Shown here: one piece after another, positions 9,502 to 18,942 of the stretch
Position numbering within the stretch: the stretch's first letter is position 1
How the letters are laid out: each line of letters opens with the position of its first letter
Assembly: GCA_964397305.1 (NCBI GenBank)
Contig: CAYNIP010000006.1
Span: 92,184-156,183, forward strand
Direction: 5' to 3'
Length of the DNA stretch: 64,000 nucleotides
Origin: JAAUTY01 sp964397305
GTDB lineage: Bacteria; Cyanobacteriota; Cyanobacteriia; Cyanobacteriales; Spirulinaceae
Notes under the pieces: model-generated
Databases searched by the model: none
What the model was told of the DNA's origin: nothing
Seen by the model: only the letters and a program-made list of their open reading frames with translations
Position numbers and translations under genes: made by a program

Positions 9502-10524
9502 ATGTCCCGCGCCAAAGCCCTGCAATACTACGTCCTCGAGCGCCTGCTCCTCGCGCCGCTGATGCTCTGGACGATCGTGACCCTAGTGTTCCTCATCCTG
9601 CGAGCGACACCCGGAGACCCAGCCGATGCCATCCTCGGCCCCCGCGCCCCGGAAGCAGCCAAGGCGGCCCTGCGGGAGCAACTGGGCCTCGCCGATCCCC
9701 TCTGGTTGCAGTACTTGAACTACCTGGGTAGCCTGCTGCGGCTTGATTTGGGTACATCGTTAACCAGCCAAGGGCGGCCGGTATGGCAGATCGTCTGGTC
9801 CCATTTCCCCGCCACGTTGGAATTGACCCTGTATGCGATGGGGGTCGCCACAGTAGTCGGCCTCGCCGTGGGGACCCTCGCAGCCGCGCGGCCGGGAACA
9901 CCGCTGGATCTGGGCAGCCGCCTGTTCGGCATCATCACTTACTCCTTGCCCCTATTTTGGTTAGGGATGATTTTGCAGCTCACCTTTGCGGTCGGGCTGG
10001 GCTGGTTTCCCCTCGGTCGCCGCTATGCTGCTAGCAGCCGCCCAACGGAACTCACGGGGCTATACAGCCTGGATGGTCTCCTGACAGCAAACCTAGAGCA
10101 GGTGGCGATCGCCTTCCACTACCTAGCCCTGCCCGCCTTGACCCTAGGGTTGATCCAGAGCGGCATCTTTGAACGCATTGTCCGGGTCAACCTGAAGCAA
10201 ACCTTGGTGGCTGACTATGTAGAAGCAGCCAGGGCCCGAGGGATCTCCGAGGGCCGCATTCTGGTAGCTCATGCCCTGAAAAATGCCTTGATCCCAGTCA
10301 TTACCGTGCTGGGGCTCACGATTGCGGGTCTTCTCGGCGGGGCCGTGCTGACAGAAGTTACCTTTTCTTGGCCAGGCCTCGGCTTGCAACTCTACCAAGC
10401 CATCGAACTGCGGGATTATCCCACAGTCCAAGGAATTTTAGTATTCTTCGGCGTAATTGTGGTCTTGGTCAGTATTGCAATCGATATTGTCAATGCTTAC
10501 ATTGACCCGCGTATTCGCTATTAG
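9502..10524 (+). CDS. ABC transporter permease, DppB/OppB family
   Basis: This 340-residue inner-membrane permease has about six TM helices. Its N-terminal pattern (FLILRATPGDP, about 31-41) is typical of DppB/OppB/NikB subunits, and the cytoplasmic EAA loop reads EAARARGISEGRI followed by HALKNALIP. Family members import peptides, nickel or related small solutes together with a DppC-type permease, two ATPases and a binding protein. None of those partners is adjacent, which is common in cyanobacteria, where these subunits are dispersed. The Fur-like palindrome upstream hints at metal-linked regulation but does not prove the substrate. Confidence 0.93.
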   Translation: MSRAKALQYYVLERLLLAPLMLWTIVTLVFLILRATPGDPADAILGPRAPEAAKAALREQLGLADPLWLQYLNYLGSLLRLDLGTSLTSQGRPVWQIVWSHFPATLELTLYAMGVATVVGLAVGTLAAARPGTPLDLGSRLFGIITYSLPLFWLGMILQLTFAVGLGWFPLGRRYAASSRPTELTGLYSLDGLLTANLEQVAIAFHYLALPALTLGLIQSGIFERIVRVNLKQTLVADYVEAARARGISEGRILVAHALKNALIPVITVLGLTIAGLLGGAVLTEVTFSWPGLGLQLYQAIELRDYPTVQGILVFFGVIVVLVSIAIDIVNAYIDPRIRY

Positions 10525-10727
10525 AGCTTTAGGTTATACAGCATTTTTCTTGCTAGTAAAGTACGGAGCCCTCACCCCAAACCCCTCTCCCTCTGGGGGA
10601 GGCGCTTTAGCTGGATTGCACTAGGCTAAAAACCGCTGGGCCAATTCGCAGCATTAGATAGTACCGCTCACCCAGGCCACCTCCCCCAACCCCGCTACAA
10701 TCAAAACCAGCATTGGTTCCCCCAGCC

Positions 10728-11651
10728 ATGACCTACCTTCAAGACCGCTACATCAACCCCCTCACCGACTTCGGCTTCAAACGCATCTTCGGTACTGAAG
10801 CCCATAAAGCACTCGCGATCGCCTTCCTCAACACTCTCCTGCCCCCCCACCACCAAATCCAAGACCTCACCTACAAAAACACCGAAAACCTCGGCAATAC
10901 TCCCCTCGACCGTAAAGCGATCTTCGACATCTACTGCCAAGCTACCAACGGTCAACGTTTCATCGTCGAGATCCAAAAAGCTAAACAAAACTTCTTCAAA
11001 GACCGCAGCATTTACTACGCTAGCTTCCCCATTCAAGAACAAGCCCAAAAAGGCGAGTGGAATTACGAATTAGCCGCCATTTATACCATCGGTGTCCTCG
11101 ACTTCGTATTTGCCGCACACCAACAAGACCCGGATTTGATTCACATCGTTAAGCTCAAAGACCAACAGTGCCGTGTTTTCTACGAAAAACTCCAATTCAT
11201 CTACATCGAACTGCCTAAATTTACCAAAACCCTCCCAGAACTCGAAACCCCCCTTGATCAGTGGCTCTTCGTGTTGCGGCATTTGCCCGAATTGCGCGAT
11301 CGCCCCCAACCGCTCGAACAAAACCCCATCTTTAACCAACTCTTTGACGTGGCAGAGCTGGCTAACCTTTCCCGCCCTGAGCAAGACAGCTACGAAAACA
11401 GTTTGAAGTATTATCGGGATCTCAATAGTGTGATTGATACGGCACGCCAAGAGGGACGCGAGGAAGGACGCCAAGAGGGCCAACAAGCCCTGATTCTCCG
11501 TCAACTGACTCGCAAGCTGGGCGCAATTCCCGAACCCCTCCAAGAGCAGATTTTCACCCTGAGTCCAGAAGATGTCACAGCTTTAGGTGAATTCGTTGTT
11601 GATGTAAATACAGTTGCAGACCTAGAAGCATGGCTCAGAGCCCGCCCCTAA
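10728..11651 (+). CDS. Rpn-family PD-(D/E)XK nuclease / putative transposase-like protein
   Basis: This 307-residue protein begins YLQDRYINPLTDFGFKRIFG, the N-terminal signature of the Rpn/YhgA-like (PDDEXK_2) family common in cyanobacteria. A nuclease-type acidic triad is visible: DIYC (about 67) followed by FIVEIQKAKQ (about 80), matching D...ExQ. The C-terminal part has EGREEGRQEG-type charged repeats and a terminal LEAWL segment, also usual. Rpn proteins are described as recombination-promoting endonucleases whose cellular role is not settled. I chose the ATG at 10728 over a TTG at 10713. The codons favour C-ending, AT-richer choices than those of the neighbours, consistent with an accessory gene. 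Confidence 0.88.
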   Translation: MTYLQDRYINPLTDFGFKRIFGTEAHKALAIAFLNTLLPPHHQIQDLTYKNTENLGNTPLDRKAIFDIYCQATNGQRFIVEIQKAKQNFFKDRSIYYASFPIQEQAQKGEWNYELAAIYTIGVLDFVFAAHQQDPDLIHIVKLKDQQCRVFYEKLQFIYIELPKFTKTLPELETPLDQWLFVLRHLPELRDRPQPLEQNPIFNQLFDVAELANLSRPEQDSYENSLKYYRDLNSVIDTARQEGREEGRQEGQQALILRQLTRKLGAIPEPLQEQIFTLSPEDVTALGEFVVDVNTVADLEAWLRARP

Positions 11652-11681
11652 TACTCCGCCCGATCATCCAGAGACGACCGT

Positions 11682-12080
11682 TTACCCCCCCGCAAAGACC
11701 GTCACCGGCCCACTGATTTGAATCTTGCCCAAGGTTAGATCGCGGGGATCTTGGCAGGTTCGGCAGGGATCGCCCCCCCGAGCCAAGGGCTTGCCATTGA
11801 CAAACACCGTGCGGCTGCCAGCGACCACCGTACCGCGATTACTGGGGGGATGCTGAAAGCGCAGGGCCGGCGACTGCACCGCATGGCGCGGGGTATTGAT
11901 GCCCACACTGCCAACCACAGCAGCAGCGCGCCCCTGGATACGGACATTGGGGCTGAGGGACTGCTGAAGGGGGCCGCTAAAGGAGTGGGTCTGGTTTTCC
12001 GTCGCCTCACCTGTGAACACAACCGTGTGGGTATCGCGGGCGACAATGCGATCGCCCTGCTTGGCAGCAGCTTGTCTCAT
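11682..12080 (-). CDS. PAAR-like protein
   Basis: This 132-residue protein starts MRQAAAKQGDRIVARDTHTV and contains glycine-spaced beta segments of the kind IQGRAAAVVGSVGIN and SRTVFVNGKPLARGGDP. This matches PAAR-repeat proteins, which form the sharp tip of contractile injection devices (type VI secretion, phage tails, extracellular or thylakoid-anchored contractile systems). No sheath, tube or baseplate gene lies in the window, so it is an orphan here. I preferred the ATG at 12080; an upstream TTG at 12128 would add 16 residues without PAAR character. It ends about 50 bp after the SLH hydrolase gene on the same strand and may be co-transcribed with it. Confidence 0.75.
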   Translation of the reverse strand: MRQAAAKQGDRIVARDTHTVVFTGEATENQTHSFSGPLQQSLSPNVRIQGRAAAVVGSVGINTPRHAVQSPALRFQHPPSNRGTVVAGSRTVFVNGKPLARGGDPCRTCQDPRDLTLGKIQISGPVTVFAGG

Positions 12081-12131
12081 CCAGTTCCTTGACAGCGTGA
12101 CTTTGGTTCTCAGCTCCAATCCTAGCAACAG

Positions 12132-14102
12132 TCAGGTAGACTCCGCCGCCGAGGGGTCCAGGGCTGTCCTACCCGGGCTCGGTCGCCAACCGCGATAGAG
12201 GTTGGGGTGGGGCTTGGCCCGGCGGAAGAGCCAGCGGAAGAGGGAGCGGCGCTCGGCCTCCGGTTCAGCGGCATAGTTCCAGAGGCCTTCGTAGAAGAAG
12301 AAGGACATCCCCGCAAATTTCTGCTCCCGGACCAAATCCACCTGCTGGCGAATCTGGTCGATTGGCACCGAGCGCCCCTTGAGACCCGCCAGCACCCCGA
12401 TCGCCACAGGGATTCTGCTCTTCGCCTGCACAATGGGTCGCTGGACCAGCTCGTTGCGGAAGGCCTCGAGGTCATGGCGGTAGACCTGCACCACCAGTTC
12501 CTCGATCAGGCCGCGGCGCTCCCAGGTATGCCAGTCGAGCAGGTAAGCATTGAGGGAGAAATCTTGGGGATTCGGCGACACAGAAACAATGACCTGATTT
12601 TTCTCTGCCTTGATGGCGGCAAAGAGGCGAGCCATAAAGTCGGTGATTTTGTCGGCGCGCCAGCGAATCCAGGCCGGGTCATCGTAGGTGGCTGTCGGGG
12701 CGCGGCCGCTGTGCTCGCGGCGGTAGAGTTGCACCGTGTAGTCGTCGTAGCCGAAGTCGGCTGGGTAGCCAAAGTGGTCATCGAACTGGAGGCCATCGAT
12801 GTCATAGTTGCGGACAACTTCTGCCACCAAGTCGATGATGAATTGCTGCACCTCGGGATGGAGGGGATTGAGCCAGACCCGCTCGTGCATTCCCCCTTCG
12901 ACCCAGATGCGATCGCCATTCCGCCGCTGAGTGAGCCAGTCGGAGTGCCGCCGCGCTAGCTCCGAGTCCGCCGGAGCCATAAAGCCAAACTCAAACCAGG
13001 GCATCACCGCCATGGCTCGGGCGCGGCCGGTGTCGATCACTTCTTGCAACATATCCCGCCCTTGCAGGCCGGGCTCCGGGTCCAGGGCCGTGCCGATGGC
13101 CGCCTCCGCCACCGCACTAGGGTACAGAGTATAGCCCCAGTTCCAGACCGTCGGGTAGAGAGTGTTGAAATTGAGAGCGCGCAGATCCGTGATCGCCTGG
13201 GCCAGCCGCCGCCGATCAAAGAGTACATCACTATCCACATTGGTCAGCCAAACCCCCCGCAGCTCAGTCTCAACCGGTTCTTCTGGGGTTGCGGCGAGGG
13301 TCCGCCGCTTGCCAACCCGGGGAGCCGCCGCCACCGGTTGCACCATTTGTGACGCGGCCTGGACCGGAGCCCCGGCCGGCTGATGCGCCAGACTGGGGGC
13401 TGCAACATACTGCTCGGGGATCAGCGAGCGGCTGCCCGTCGCTTGGCAGATGGCGGCCGCAATCTCACCTCGGGAGGCCACCCGGTTGGGCTCAAACAGG
13501 CGAGCGCTGGGGTAGCTGACGATGAGCTGATTCTCAACCGCAGCGGCGATGATATCGCGGGCATAGTCCGGAATCTCGTCAGCATCGACAAAGCTCTGGG
13601 TCAACACCGCTTCTGTCTCGCGGCTGGGCAGGTAATAGTTCAGGCCGGAGGCGATCGCAATGTAAACCTGCACCCGGGGAATATTGTCCAGCGGCGCAAA
13701 GCGACGGTCGGGGTAGCCCGAAAGGTAGTTGGTCTCAAAGGCTTGGCGAATCTGAGCGATGCGTTGATAGCCTTCGGGAATGTCCACAAAAAAGCGGCGG
13801 ACATACTCCCGCACCGTTGGAGCCTCAGGAAAGGCTTTGACAAGCATATCGGCAAACTCCCCGCGCGTGACCGGCAGGCTAGGGCGGAAGCTGCCATCAG
13901 TAAAAGGCTGCATGACGCCCCGCTGCACCACGTCACGGACGCATTGCTCAGCCCAGTGACCCCGTAAATCGTTCATCCGGAGTGCTTGGGCCTGAGGAGG
14001 CAGCGGCGCACTGAGCACAGCCCAGCAACTCAACACCGCCAGTAACGTAAAACCAAGGGTCCGCGATCGCGCTCGAACCCAGCGGAGGAGCATTGGCATC
14101 AT
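12132..14102 (-). CDS. SLH-domain GHL10-type glycoside hydrolase-like protein (secreted)
   Basis: This roughly 656-residue protein starts with a signal peptide (MMPMLLRWVRA then a hydrophobic core, cleavage near PQAQA). Three S-layer-homology segments follow, the first reading DLRGHWAEQCV and ending in DGSFRP-type motifs; these anchor proteins to the cell wall. The C-terminal half starts at ELRGVWLTNVDSDVLF and has LHPEVQQFI and DGLQFDDHFGYP, as in the GHL10 (DUF187) family of TIM-barrel hydrolases. It is probably a cell-surface glycan hydrolase; the substrate is unknown. The ATG at 14102 is chosen because it begins the signal peptide; an in-frame ATG further upstream gives a non-secretory leader. 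Confidence 0.9.
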   Translation of the reverse strand: MMPMLLRWVRARSRTLGFTLLAVLSCWAVLSAPLPPQAQALRMNDLRGHWAEQCVRDVVQRGVMQPFTDGSFRPSLPVTRGEFADMLVKAFPEAPTVREYVRRFFVDIPEGYQRIAQIRQAFETNYLSGYPDRRFAPLDNIPRVQVYIAIASGLNYYLPSRETEAVLTQSFVDADEIPDYARDIIAAAVENQLIVSYPSARLFEPNRVASRGEIAAAICQATGSRSLIPEQYVAAPSLAHQPAGAPVQAASQMVQPVAAAPRVGKRRTLAATPEEPVETELRGVWLTNVDSDVLFDRRRLAQAITDLRALNFNTLYPTVWNWGYTLYPSAVAEAAIGTALDPEPGLQGRDMLQEVIDTGRARAMAVMPWFEFGFMAPADSELARRHSDWLTQRRNGDRIWVEGGMHERVWLNPLHPEVQQFIIDLVAEVVRNYDIDGLQFDDHFGYPADFGYDDYTVQLYRREHSGRAPTATYDDPAWIRWRADKITDFMARLFAAIKAEKNQVIVSVSPNPQDFSLNAYLLDWHTWERRGLIEELVVQVYRHDLEAFRNELVQRPIVQAKSRIPVAIGVLAGLKGRSVPIDQIRQQVDLVREQKFAGMSFFFYEGLWNYAAEPEAERRSLFRWLFRRAKPHPNLYRGWRPSPGRTALDPSAAEST

Positions 14103-14337
14103 CGGTAGCGCAGAGAGATGAAGGACAGATGCAGCGAGGACGGGAGCATCCCCACTTGGGCAACCCTGGGGATACACCCGGAACTACAGGGTTAGAGCCG
14201 GGGCTGCCGTTCATTGTTCCATAATTTGGCAGCAGCCTCACAGAGAACCCCCGGCCCGCCTCTCTCATCAGCGTGCAGCCCAAGCTTGCACTCCGAACAC
14301 CCTCATCGCCAGCCCTCAAAGTTTGAGGCTGCGGCCC

Positions 14338-16065
14338 TTAGTAGTAGTTCCCCACTTTGCGGTGGTGAACCGCCGTGAGGGCCTCTGGCTTCGAGACCCG
14401 ACCATCAGCCACTTGGCTATAAACAACCCAGTGATCACTACATTCCATGCGGCTGACCACCTCACATTCCAAATAAGCCAAAGCGTCAGCAAGAATCGGA
14501 GAACCGTTAGCGGCTGTGCGGGTTTCGACCCCGGCAAATCGATCAGCCCCCGGCGGGAAGCGCTTGAGAAAATGCTTCATCAGGGCTTGATAGTTGCCTT
14601 CTTCTAGCACGTTCAGCACAAAAGTATCCCCAACCTGCATCAGAGATTCAATCGCGCGGTCCTTCGCCACCGCAATGCTCAACCCCAGGGGTTCAAAGCT
14701 CGCTTGACTGACCCAAGAAGCCAGCATCGCACCTTTCAAATCTCCCTGCCGGGCCGTGATGATGTAGAGACCGCCGCTGATGCGACCGATGGCCTTGTCC
14801 AGATCGCTATCCAAGGACTTGCGTTGCTTGATTGTCTCCTTGCGGCTCAGGGCTTGACCGAGGTCCGTTCCTGCCTCCTCACAGAGTTGATAGGTGGCCT
14901 CCTCGGGGGTTTCTTTGATGCGAATACTGGGGAAGGCCTTCGTCAGGCCCAAGTTACGGAACTGGGCCAACTGGGGATCAATGGGCTCATCATCGCCGCC
15001 ATAGGACTCAAAGAAGCCCACGAACTGCTTGCCCGTGGCGGAAGCGAGCATCGTAGCCAGAGTGGAGGTTGCTTCAGACGCTTGAACTCCCGAAGCTGGC
15101 GGCATCCCGATCACTAGGGCTGCGGCCTGTTCTGTCAGTTCTCGTACATCCTGAGGATCACTGCCGACCAGATCCAGCATTTCCACCTCGATCCCGGCCT
15201 TAGCGATGCCGCGCGCGATCGCCTGGGAGAGGCGATCGCTATAGCCATAGCCAGCCACATAGAAGACCGCCACCATTTGCTCCTGTTTTGCCTGGGCCTG
15301 GCTCCACTCGCGGTAGCGCTCGATTAGTTCATGGGCGTTGTAGCGCAGCAGCGGACCGTGACCATTGGCAACCGCTGCTACCTCCCCCAGCTTCTCCATC
15401 CGCTTCAGGGCCGAGAGTACCGAGCGCGCATTGGGACCCATCAAGCAGTCGTAGTAAAAGCGGTAGTCTGGCTCAATAGCGCTCAAGTCCTCATCCCAGA
15501 GCGGCTCGGAGCAGTAGTGCATCCCGAAAACATCGCAGGTAAAGAGAGTCTGAGTTCCCCAGTCATAGGTGAGGATAGTGTCCGGCCAGTGCAGGTTCGG
15601 GGCGTTGACAAATTCGAGCACATGGCCCTTGCCAAGCTCGAGTTGGTCGCCATTTTTCACCACACGGCGCTCAAAAGCTTGGTGAACAAACCCTTCCAGG
15701 AACTGGATCGCCACCTTAGAGCCCACAACAACCGCTTGGGGGGCAAGCTTCAGCACATCTTTCACCAAACCGCTGTGGTCGGGCTCTGTGTGGCTGATAA
15801 TCAAGTAGTCGATGGTGGCGGGATCAACAAGACCTTGGAGCAGATCGAGGTAAAGGCGGCGGAATTTTTCGTGGGAGGTGTCGATCAAGGCCGTCTGGTT
15901 GCCCTGGATCAGAAATGAGTTGTAGGTGGTGCCGTTTTGCAGACCAAACTCAATGTCGAAGCGATCGCGATCCCAATCCAGCGAGCGCATTGCAGTCGTG
16001 TCAGCGGCAATCACAGCCGTCTGTGTAGTCAGTCGTGTTTGCTTGGGTACAACTGTGGCTACCAT
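14338..16065 (-). CDS. flv3: Flavodiiron protein Flv3 (O2 photoreduction)
   Basis: This 575-residue, three-module protein has a metallo-beta-lactamase-like diiron domain, a flavodoxin-like domain (about 255-400) and a C-terminal flavin-reductase domain found in cyanobacterial class C enzymes. All canonical iron ligands are present: His92, Glu94, Asp96 and His97 in SHTEPDHSGL, His159 in NLHWPD, Asp178 in FTCDVFG and His236 in ANGHGP. Complete ligands argue for Flv3 (or Flv4) rather than Flv1/Flv2, and the overall sequence fits Flv3. The heteromer with Flv1 reduces O2 to water downstream of photosystem I; no flv1 is in the window. ATG 16065 is preceded by GGAGG six bases upstream. Confidence 0.92.
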   Translation of the reverse strand: MVATVVPKQTRLTTQTAVIAADTTAMRSLDWDRDRFDIEFGLQNGTTYNSFLIQGNQTALIDTSHEKFRRLYLDLLQGLVDPATIDYLIISHTEPDHSGLVKDVLKLAPQAVVVGSKVAIQFLEGFVHQAFERRVVKNGDQLELGKGHVLEFVNAPNLHWPDTILTYDWGTQTLFTCDVFGMHYCSEPLWDEDLSAIEPDYRFYYDCLMGPNARSVLSALKRMEKLGEVAAVANGHGPLLRYNAHELIERYREWSQAQAKQEQMVAVFYVAGYGYSDRLSQAIARGIAKAGIEVEMLDLVGSDPQDVRELTEQAAALVIGMPPASGVQASEATSTLATMLASATGKQFVGFFESYGGDDEPIDPQLAQFRNLGLTKAFPSIRIKETPEEATYQLCEEAGTDLGQALSRKETIKQRKSLDSDLDKAIGRISGGLYIITARQGDLKGAMLASWVSQASFEPLGLSIAVAKDRAIESLMQVGDTFVLNVLEEGNYQALMKHFLKRFPPGADRFAGVETRTAANGSPILADALAYLECEVVSRMECSDHWVVYSQVADGRVSKPEALTAVHHRKVGNYY

Positions 16066-16192
16066 CAACCGCCTCCTGCCTCGCGGGCATCTAAAATTCT
16101 GTCAGTTGCTTTACATTGTGGCACGCAATATTTGTAACGTTTAATCAAGAATCTTATCGAATGGTTGAGTTTCCCTAAACAAACCCAATCTC

Positions 16193-16984
16193 ATGGTGGT
16201 ATCGCAGCACTCAGAACCCTGGCTGGCCTTAGCCATTGGCAATTCGCGCTGGCACTGCGCCGCTTTTAGCGGCGGGGAATTACAGGCAGCCTGGGAGCGG
16301 CCACCCCGACAGGAGCCGATTGGCGATCGCCTCCCGGCCGATTTCCGACTAGCTACCTGGCAGGAGCATCGGGAAGCCCCCCCGGTTTACCTCGCCTCGG
16401 TGGTTCCAGCCCAAACCGCCCTGTGGCTAGGGTATCCCAACCTGAGCGAACTCACCTTGGCCAATGTGCCCCTAGGCGGGATTTATCCCACCCTGGGCCT
16501 GGATCGCGCCCTCGCTCTCTACGGCGCCGGAGAAACCTATGGCTGGCCGATCCTCGTGATCGACAGCGGCACGGCCCTGACGTTGACGGGGGGCGATCGC
16601 CAAAAAAACCTGGTCGGCGGCGCGATTTTACCGGGATTGAGCGTGCAGTTGCGATCGCTGCAACGAGAAACTGCGGCTTTGGGTGCGATCGCTCTCCCTA
16701 ATGATCTACCTCCTCTCTGGTCCCTAGATACAGCGTCAGCGATCGCAAGTGGCACAATTCACAGCCTTTTAGCCGGTCTAGGCCTCTTCATCACCGACTG
16801 GTGGCAACAGTTTCCCGAGAGCCCTGTGGTAATGACTGGCGGGGATGGAGCCCAGTTAATCCATTACTGCCAGACTCTAGAAGCTACTGCAACCTCATCA
16901 GTTCCGCTAACAGAGATGGCGGCCCGCCTGCAACTCGATCCGCTGCTGATTTTTCGCGGCATCCAGCAAGTGCGGGGACTCTGA
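16193..16984 (+). CDS. coaX: Type III pantothenate kinase
   Basis: This 263-residue protein should catalyse ATP-dependent phosphorylation of pantothenate, the first step of CoA synthesis. Type III landmarks are VYLASVVP (about 62), GLDRALAL (about 102), LVIDSGTALTLTGG (about 120) and GGAILPGL, with VMTGGDG near the C terminus. The N-terminal phosphate loop reads LALAIGNSRWH, so the Asp of the usual DxGN(T/S) motif is replaced by Ala. I recall similar IGNSR forms in other cyanobacterial CoaX proteins, so this may be lineage-typical rather than inactivating. It is divergent from flv3 across a 127-bp space that must contain both promoters. Confidence 0.88.
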   Translation: MVVSQHSEPWLALAIGNSRWHCAAFSGGELQAAWERPPRQEPIGDRLPADFRLATWQEHREAPPVYLASVVPAQTALWLGYPNLSELTLANVPLGGIYPTLGLDRALALYGAGETYGWPILVIDSGTALTLTGGDRQKNLVGGAILPGLSVQLRSLQRETAALGAIALPNDLPPLWSLDTASAIASGTIHSLLAGLGLFITDWWQQFPESPVVMTGGDGAQLIHYCQTLEATATSSVPLTEMAARLQLDPLLIFRGIQQVRGL

Positions 16985-17092
16985 CACTCCCCGTTGCTTG
17001 AGCCAGGGTCGGGATGTTTCTAGGGACTTTTGTGGTTCAATCGACTTCAGAACGAGATGCCTACTGTTCGCCGAGAGTCCTTGGGAATCGTT

Positions 17093-18175
17093 ATGAGTCA
17101 CTCACTGTTGCAACGCTGGAGCCGCTGGCTGGCGATCGCCCTCGCGACTCTGAGCCTAGTCGCCGCTTGTCAAGCCCAATCCCCGGAAGAGGCGACCCGT
17201 CCGGCCCCGGAGCCCGCAACGACTCCTGTAGCCCTCAATGGCAGCGGCGCTGATTTTCCCTTCTTTTTCTACCAAAAGGTTTTCGCGGAGTACCAGGCCG
17301 TTGACCCCAATCTCCAGGTCAACTACCAGCCGACCGGGAGTGCGGCTGGGATTCAGCAAGTGATCGCCGAGACGGTTGATTTTGGCGGTAGTGACATCGC
17401 CATGACCGATGCAGAAATCGCGCAGGTGACGCGGGGGGTTGTTCTCGTGCCCATGACAGCGGGCATGATCGCGATCGCCTACAACGTGCCCGGGCTCGAG
17501 CAGCCCCTACGGCTCTCACGCCAAGTCCTGACCGACATTTTCCTGGGCAAGATTACCCAGTGGAATGATCCGGCCATAGCTGCGACCAACCCGGACCAGA
17601 CCCTGCCCGCTTTGCCGATCGTCTTGGTTCACCGCTCCGACGGTAGCGGAACAACGGCGGTGGTCACGGCCCATTTGAGTGCGATTAGCTCCGAGTGGGC
17701 AGATACCGTGGGCTCCGGGCTCAATGTTCAGTGGCCGGCGGGGGTGGGGGTCAAGGCCAATGCCGGCATGGCGGCCCAGGTCCAGCAGGCGGAAGGAGCG
17801 ATTGGCTATATCGAATATGGTTATGCTGAGAAGGTGGGGCTGGCGATCGCCACCCTCGAGAACCAGGCTGGGGAATTCATCGCCCCCAGTCTTGAATCAG
17901 GCCAAGCAGGCCTCGAGGAGGCCGAGTTTGGCGACCAATTGCGGGCCTTTGTAGCCGATCCTGCCAACCCCCAGGCCTACCCGATCGTCACCTACAGTTG
18001 GCTGCTGGTGTACCAAAATTACGAGGACGCCGCCCAGGCCCAGGCCCTGCGGGAGGTGCTCACCTGGGGCCTCACGGAGGGCCAGCAGTTCAGCGCTGAG
18101 TTGGGCTATATTCCCCTGCCAGAGCCCGCCGCTGCGGCAGCGAAGGCCGCCGTTGCCGCGATCGAGGCTGGTTAG
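17093..18175 (+). CDS. pstS: Phosphate ABC transporter substrate-binding lipoprotein PstS
   Basis: This 360-residue protein has a lipoprotein signal peptide from the ATG at 17093: a hydrophobic stretch ending LSLVAAC, with Cys26 as the lipidation site. The mature part starts with a proline-rich linker and then NGSGADFPFFFYQ, followed by GSAAGIQQV, DFGGSDIAM and VHRSDGSGTTAV, the phosphate-binding loops of PstS. It captures phosphate in the periplasm for the PstCAB permease, which is not in the window. An upstream in-frame start (17030) would add 21 residues ahead of the signal peptide and is unlikely. I could not find a convincing Pho-box array in the 108 bp upstream. Confidence 0.93.
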   Translation: MSHSLLQRWSRWLAIALATLSLVAACQAQSPEEATRPAPEPATTPVALNGSGADFPFFFYQKVFAEYQAVDPNLQVNYQPTGSAAGIQQVIAETVDFGGSDIAMTDAEIAQVTRGVVLVPMTAGMIAIAYNVPGLEQPLRLSRQVLTDIFLGKITQWNDPAIAATNPDQTLPALPIVLVHRSDGSGTTAVVTAHLSAISSEWADTVGSGLNVQWPAGVGVKANAGMAAQVQQAEGAIGYIEYGYAEKVGLAIATLENQAGEFIAPSLESGQAGLEEAEFGDQLRAFVADPANPQAYPIVTYSWLLVYQNYEDAAQAQALREVLTWGLTEGQQFSAELGYIPLPEPAAAAAKAAVAAIEAG

Positions 18176-18489
18176 GCTTGATCCGACTCGTGGGCCTGGG
18201 GAAAACTTTCACGAATTGCAGTATTGCCGTAGTTGCGCTTCAGTGCTCCCTTGAGGGGGTTGTAGAAGAGGGCTAAAGCCCAACTACGGTTGGGTTCAAT
18301 CGCGGTCGTTGCGCTTCAGTGCTCTTAAAACCGTAACTCCAGCACGGCTCCTTAAAACCGTAGACCCCGATCAGGATTTAGCCTCCCTGGGGAGGAGTCG
18401 CGCCAGTATCCTAGTCTAGGAAGGGGTGCAGCCGGTCAGCGTTTGCACCCCCGTCTAGAGATTACTGCGACCCAACAACGAAAACGCTT
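18176..18489. repeat. 314-bp intergenic region with an inverted-repeat element and short direct repeats
   Basis: No gene is seen. Bases 18227-18289 form a 63-bp element bounded by CCGTAGTTG and CAACTACGG; the inverted similarity extends to about 15 of 17 positions. The segment GTTGCGCTTCAGTGCTC is repeated at 18232-18248 and 18308-18324, and CTTAAAACCGTA at 18324-18335 and 18351-18362. Such GGGCTAAAGCCC/CTACGG elements are common dispersed repeats in cyanobacteria. The psbQ promoter must lie in the right part of this region. Confidence 0.7.
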
Positions 18490-18942
18490 ATGAGACGCTT
18501 ACGTGCAATCATGCCGCTGCTCCTGCTGCTGTTGAGCACCTGGCTAGGGGGGTGCGGTGGTTCGGTGGCTGTTGAACCGACCTATACACCAGAGATCATC
18601 GCTCAAATTCAGCGAGCCATGACGCCCATCCTGGAGGCCCAGCAGCGCTTTCCGGAGCTGAAGGCGGCCATTGAGGCTGAGGACTGGAACGACGTTGACT
18701 CCTTCATTCACGGTCCCTTAGGAGGCTTGCGGGCCAGCATGAGCTACGTGAGCCGCAGCTTGTTGCCAGCGGAGCAGTTGCCGGCTCAGGAGTTGGCGAA
18801 GGAATTTTTCAGTGACCTCGAGCGGGTTGATGTAGCGGCCGCCAGCGGCACTCTGAGCCTCGCTCGCCAAGAGTACGAGCGGGCCCAGGCGGACCTCCAG
18901 GCCTACATTGACCTGATACCGACAGCTGCGCCGGCGCTGTGA
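18490..18942 (+). CDS. psbQ: Photosystem II lipoprotein PsbQ (CyanoQ)
   Basis: This 150-residue protein has a lipoprotein signal peptide (MRRLRAIMP, a run of Leu, then WLGGC, with Cys at about 19). The mature four-helix region includes LEAQQRFPEL, DWNDVDSFIHGPLG and LRASMSYVSRSLLP, which are hallmarks of cyanobacterial PsbQ. The protein sits on the lumenal face of photosystem II and stabilises the oxygen-evolving centre. Its stop codon overlaps the GTG start of the following FAD oxidoreductase by 4 bp, so the two are very likely co-transcribed and translationally coupled. Length is normal for the family. Confidence 0.9.
   Translation: MRRLRAIMPLLLLLLSTWLGGCGGSVAVEPTYTPEIIAQIQRAMTPILEAQQRFPELKAAIEAEDWNDVDSFIHGPLGGLRASMSYVSRSLLPAEQLPAQELAKEFFSDLERVDVAAASGTLSLARQEYERAQADLQAYIDLIPTAAPAL

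Noticed and set aside
10565..10612. CCCTCACCCCAAACCCCTCTCC stretch, similar to part of the mobile elements
   Set aside because: It is too short and lacks termini; it may be a fragment but cannot be supported as an element.
16985..17092. Search for Pho-box direct repeats before pstS
   Set aside because: No convincing set of 8-bp repeats with regular spacing was found.
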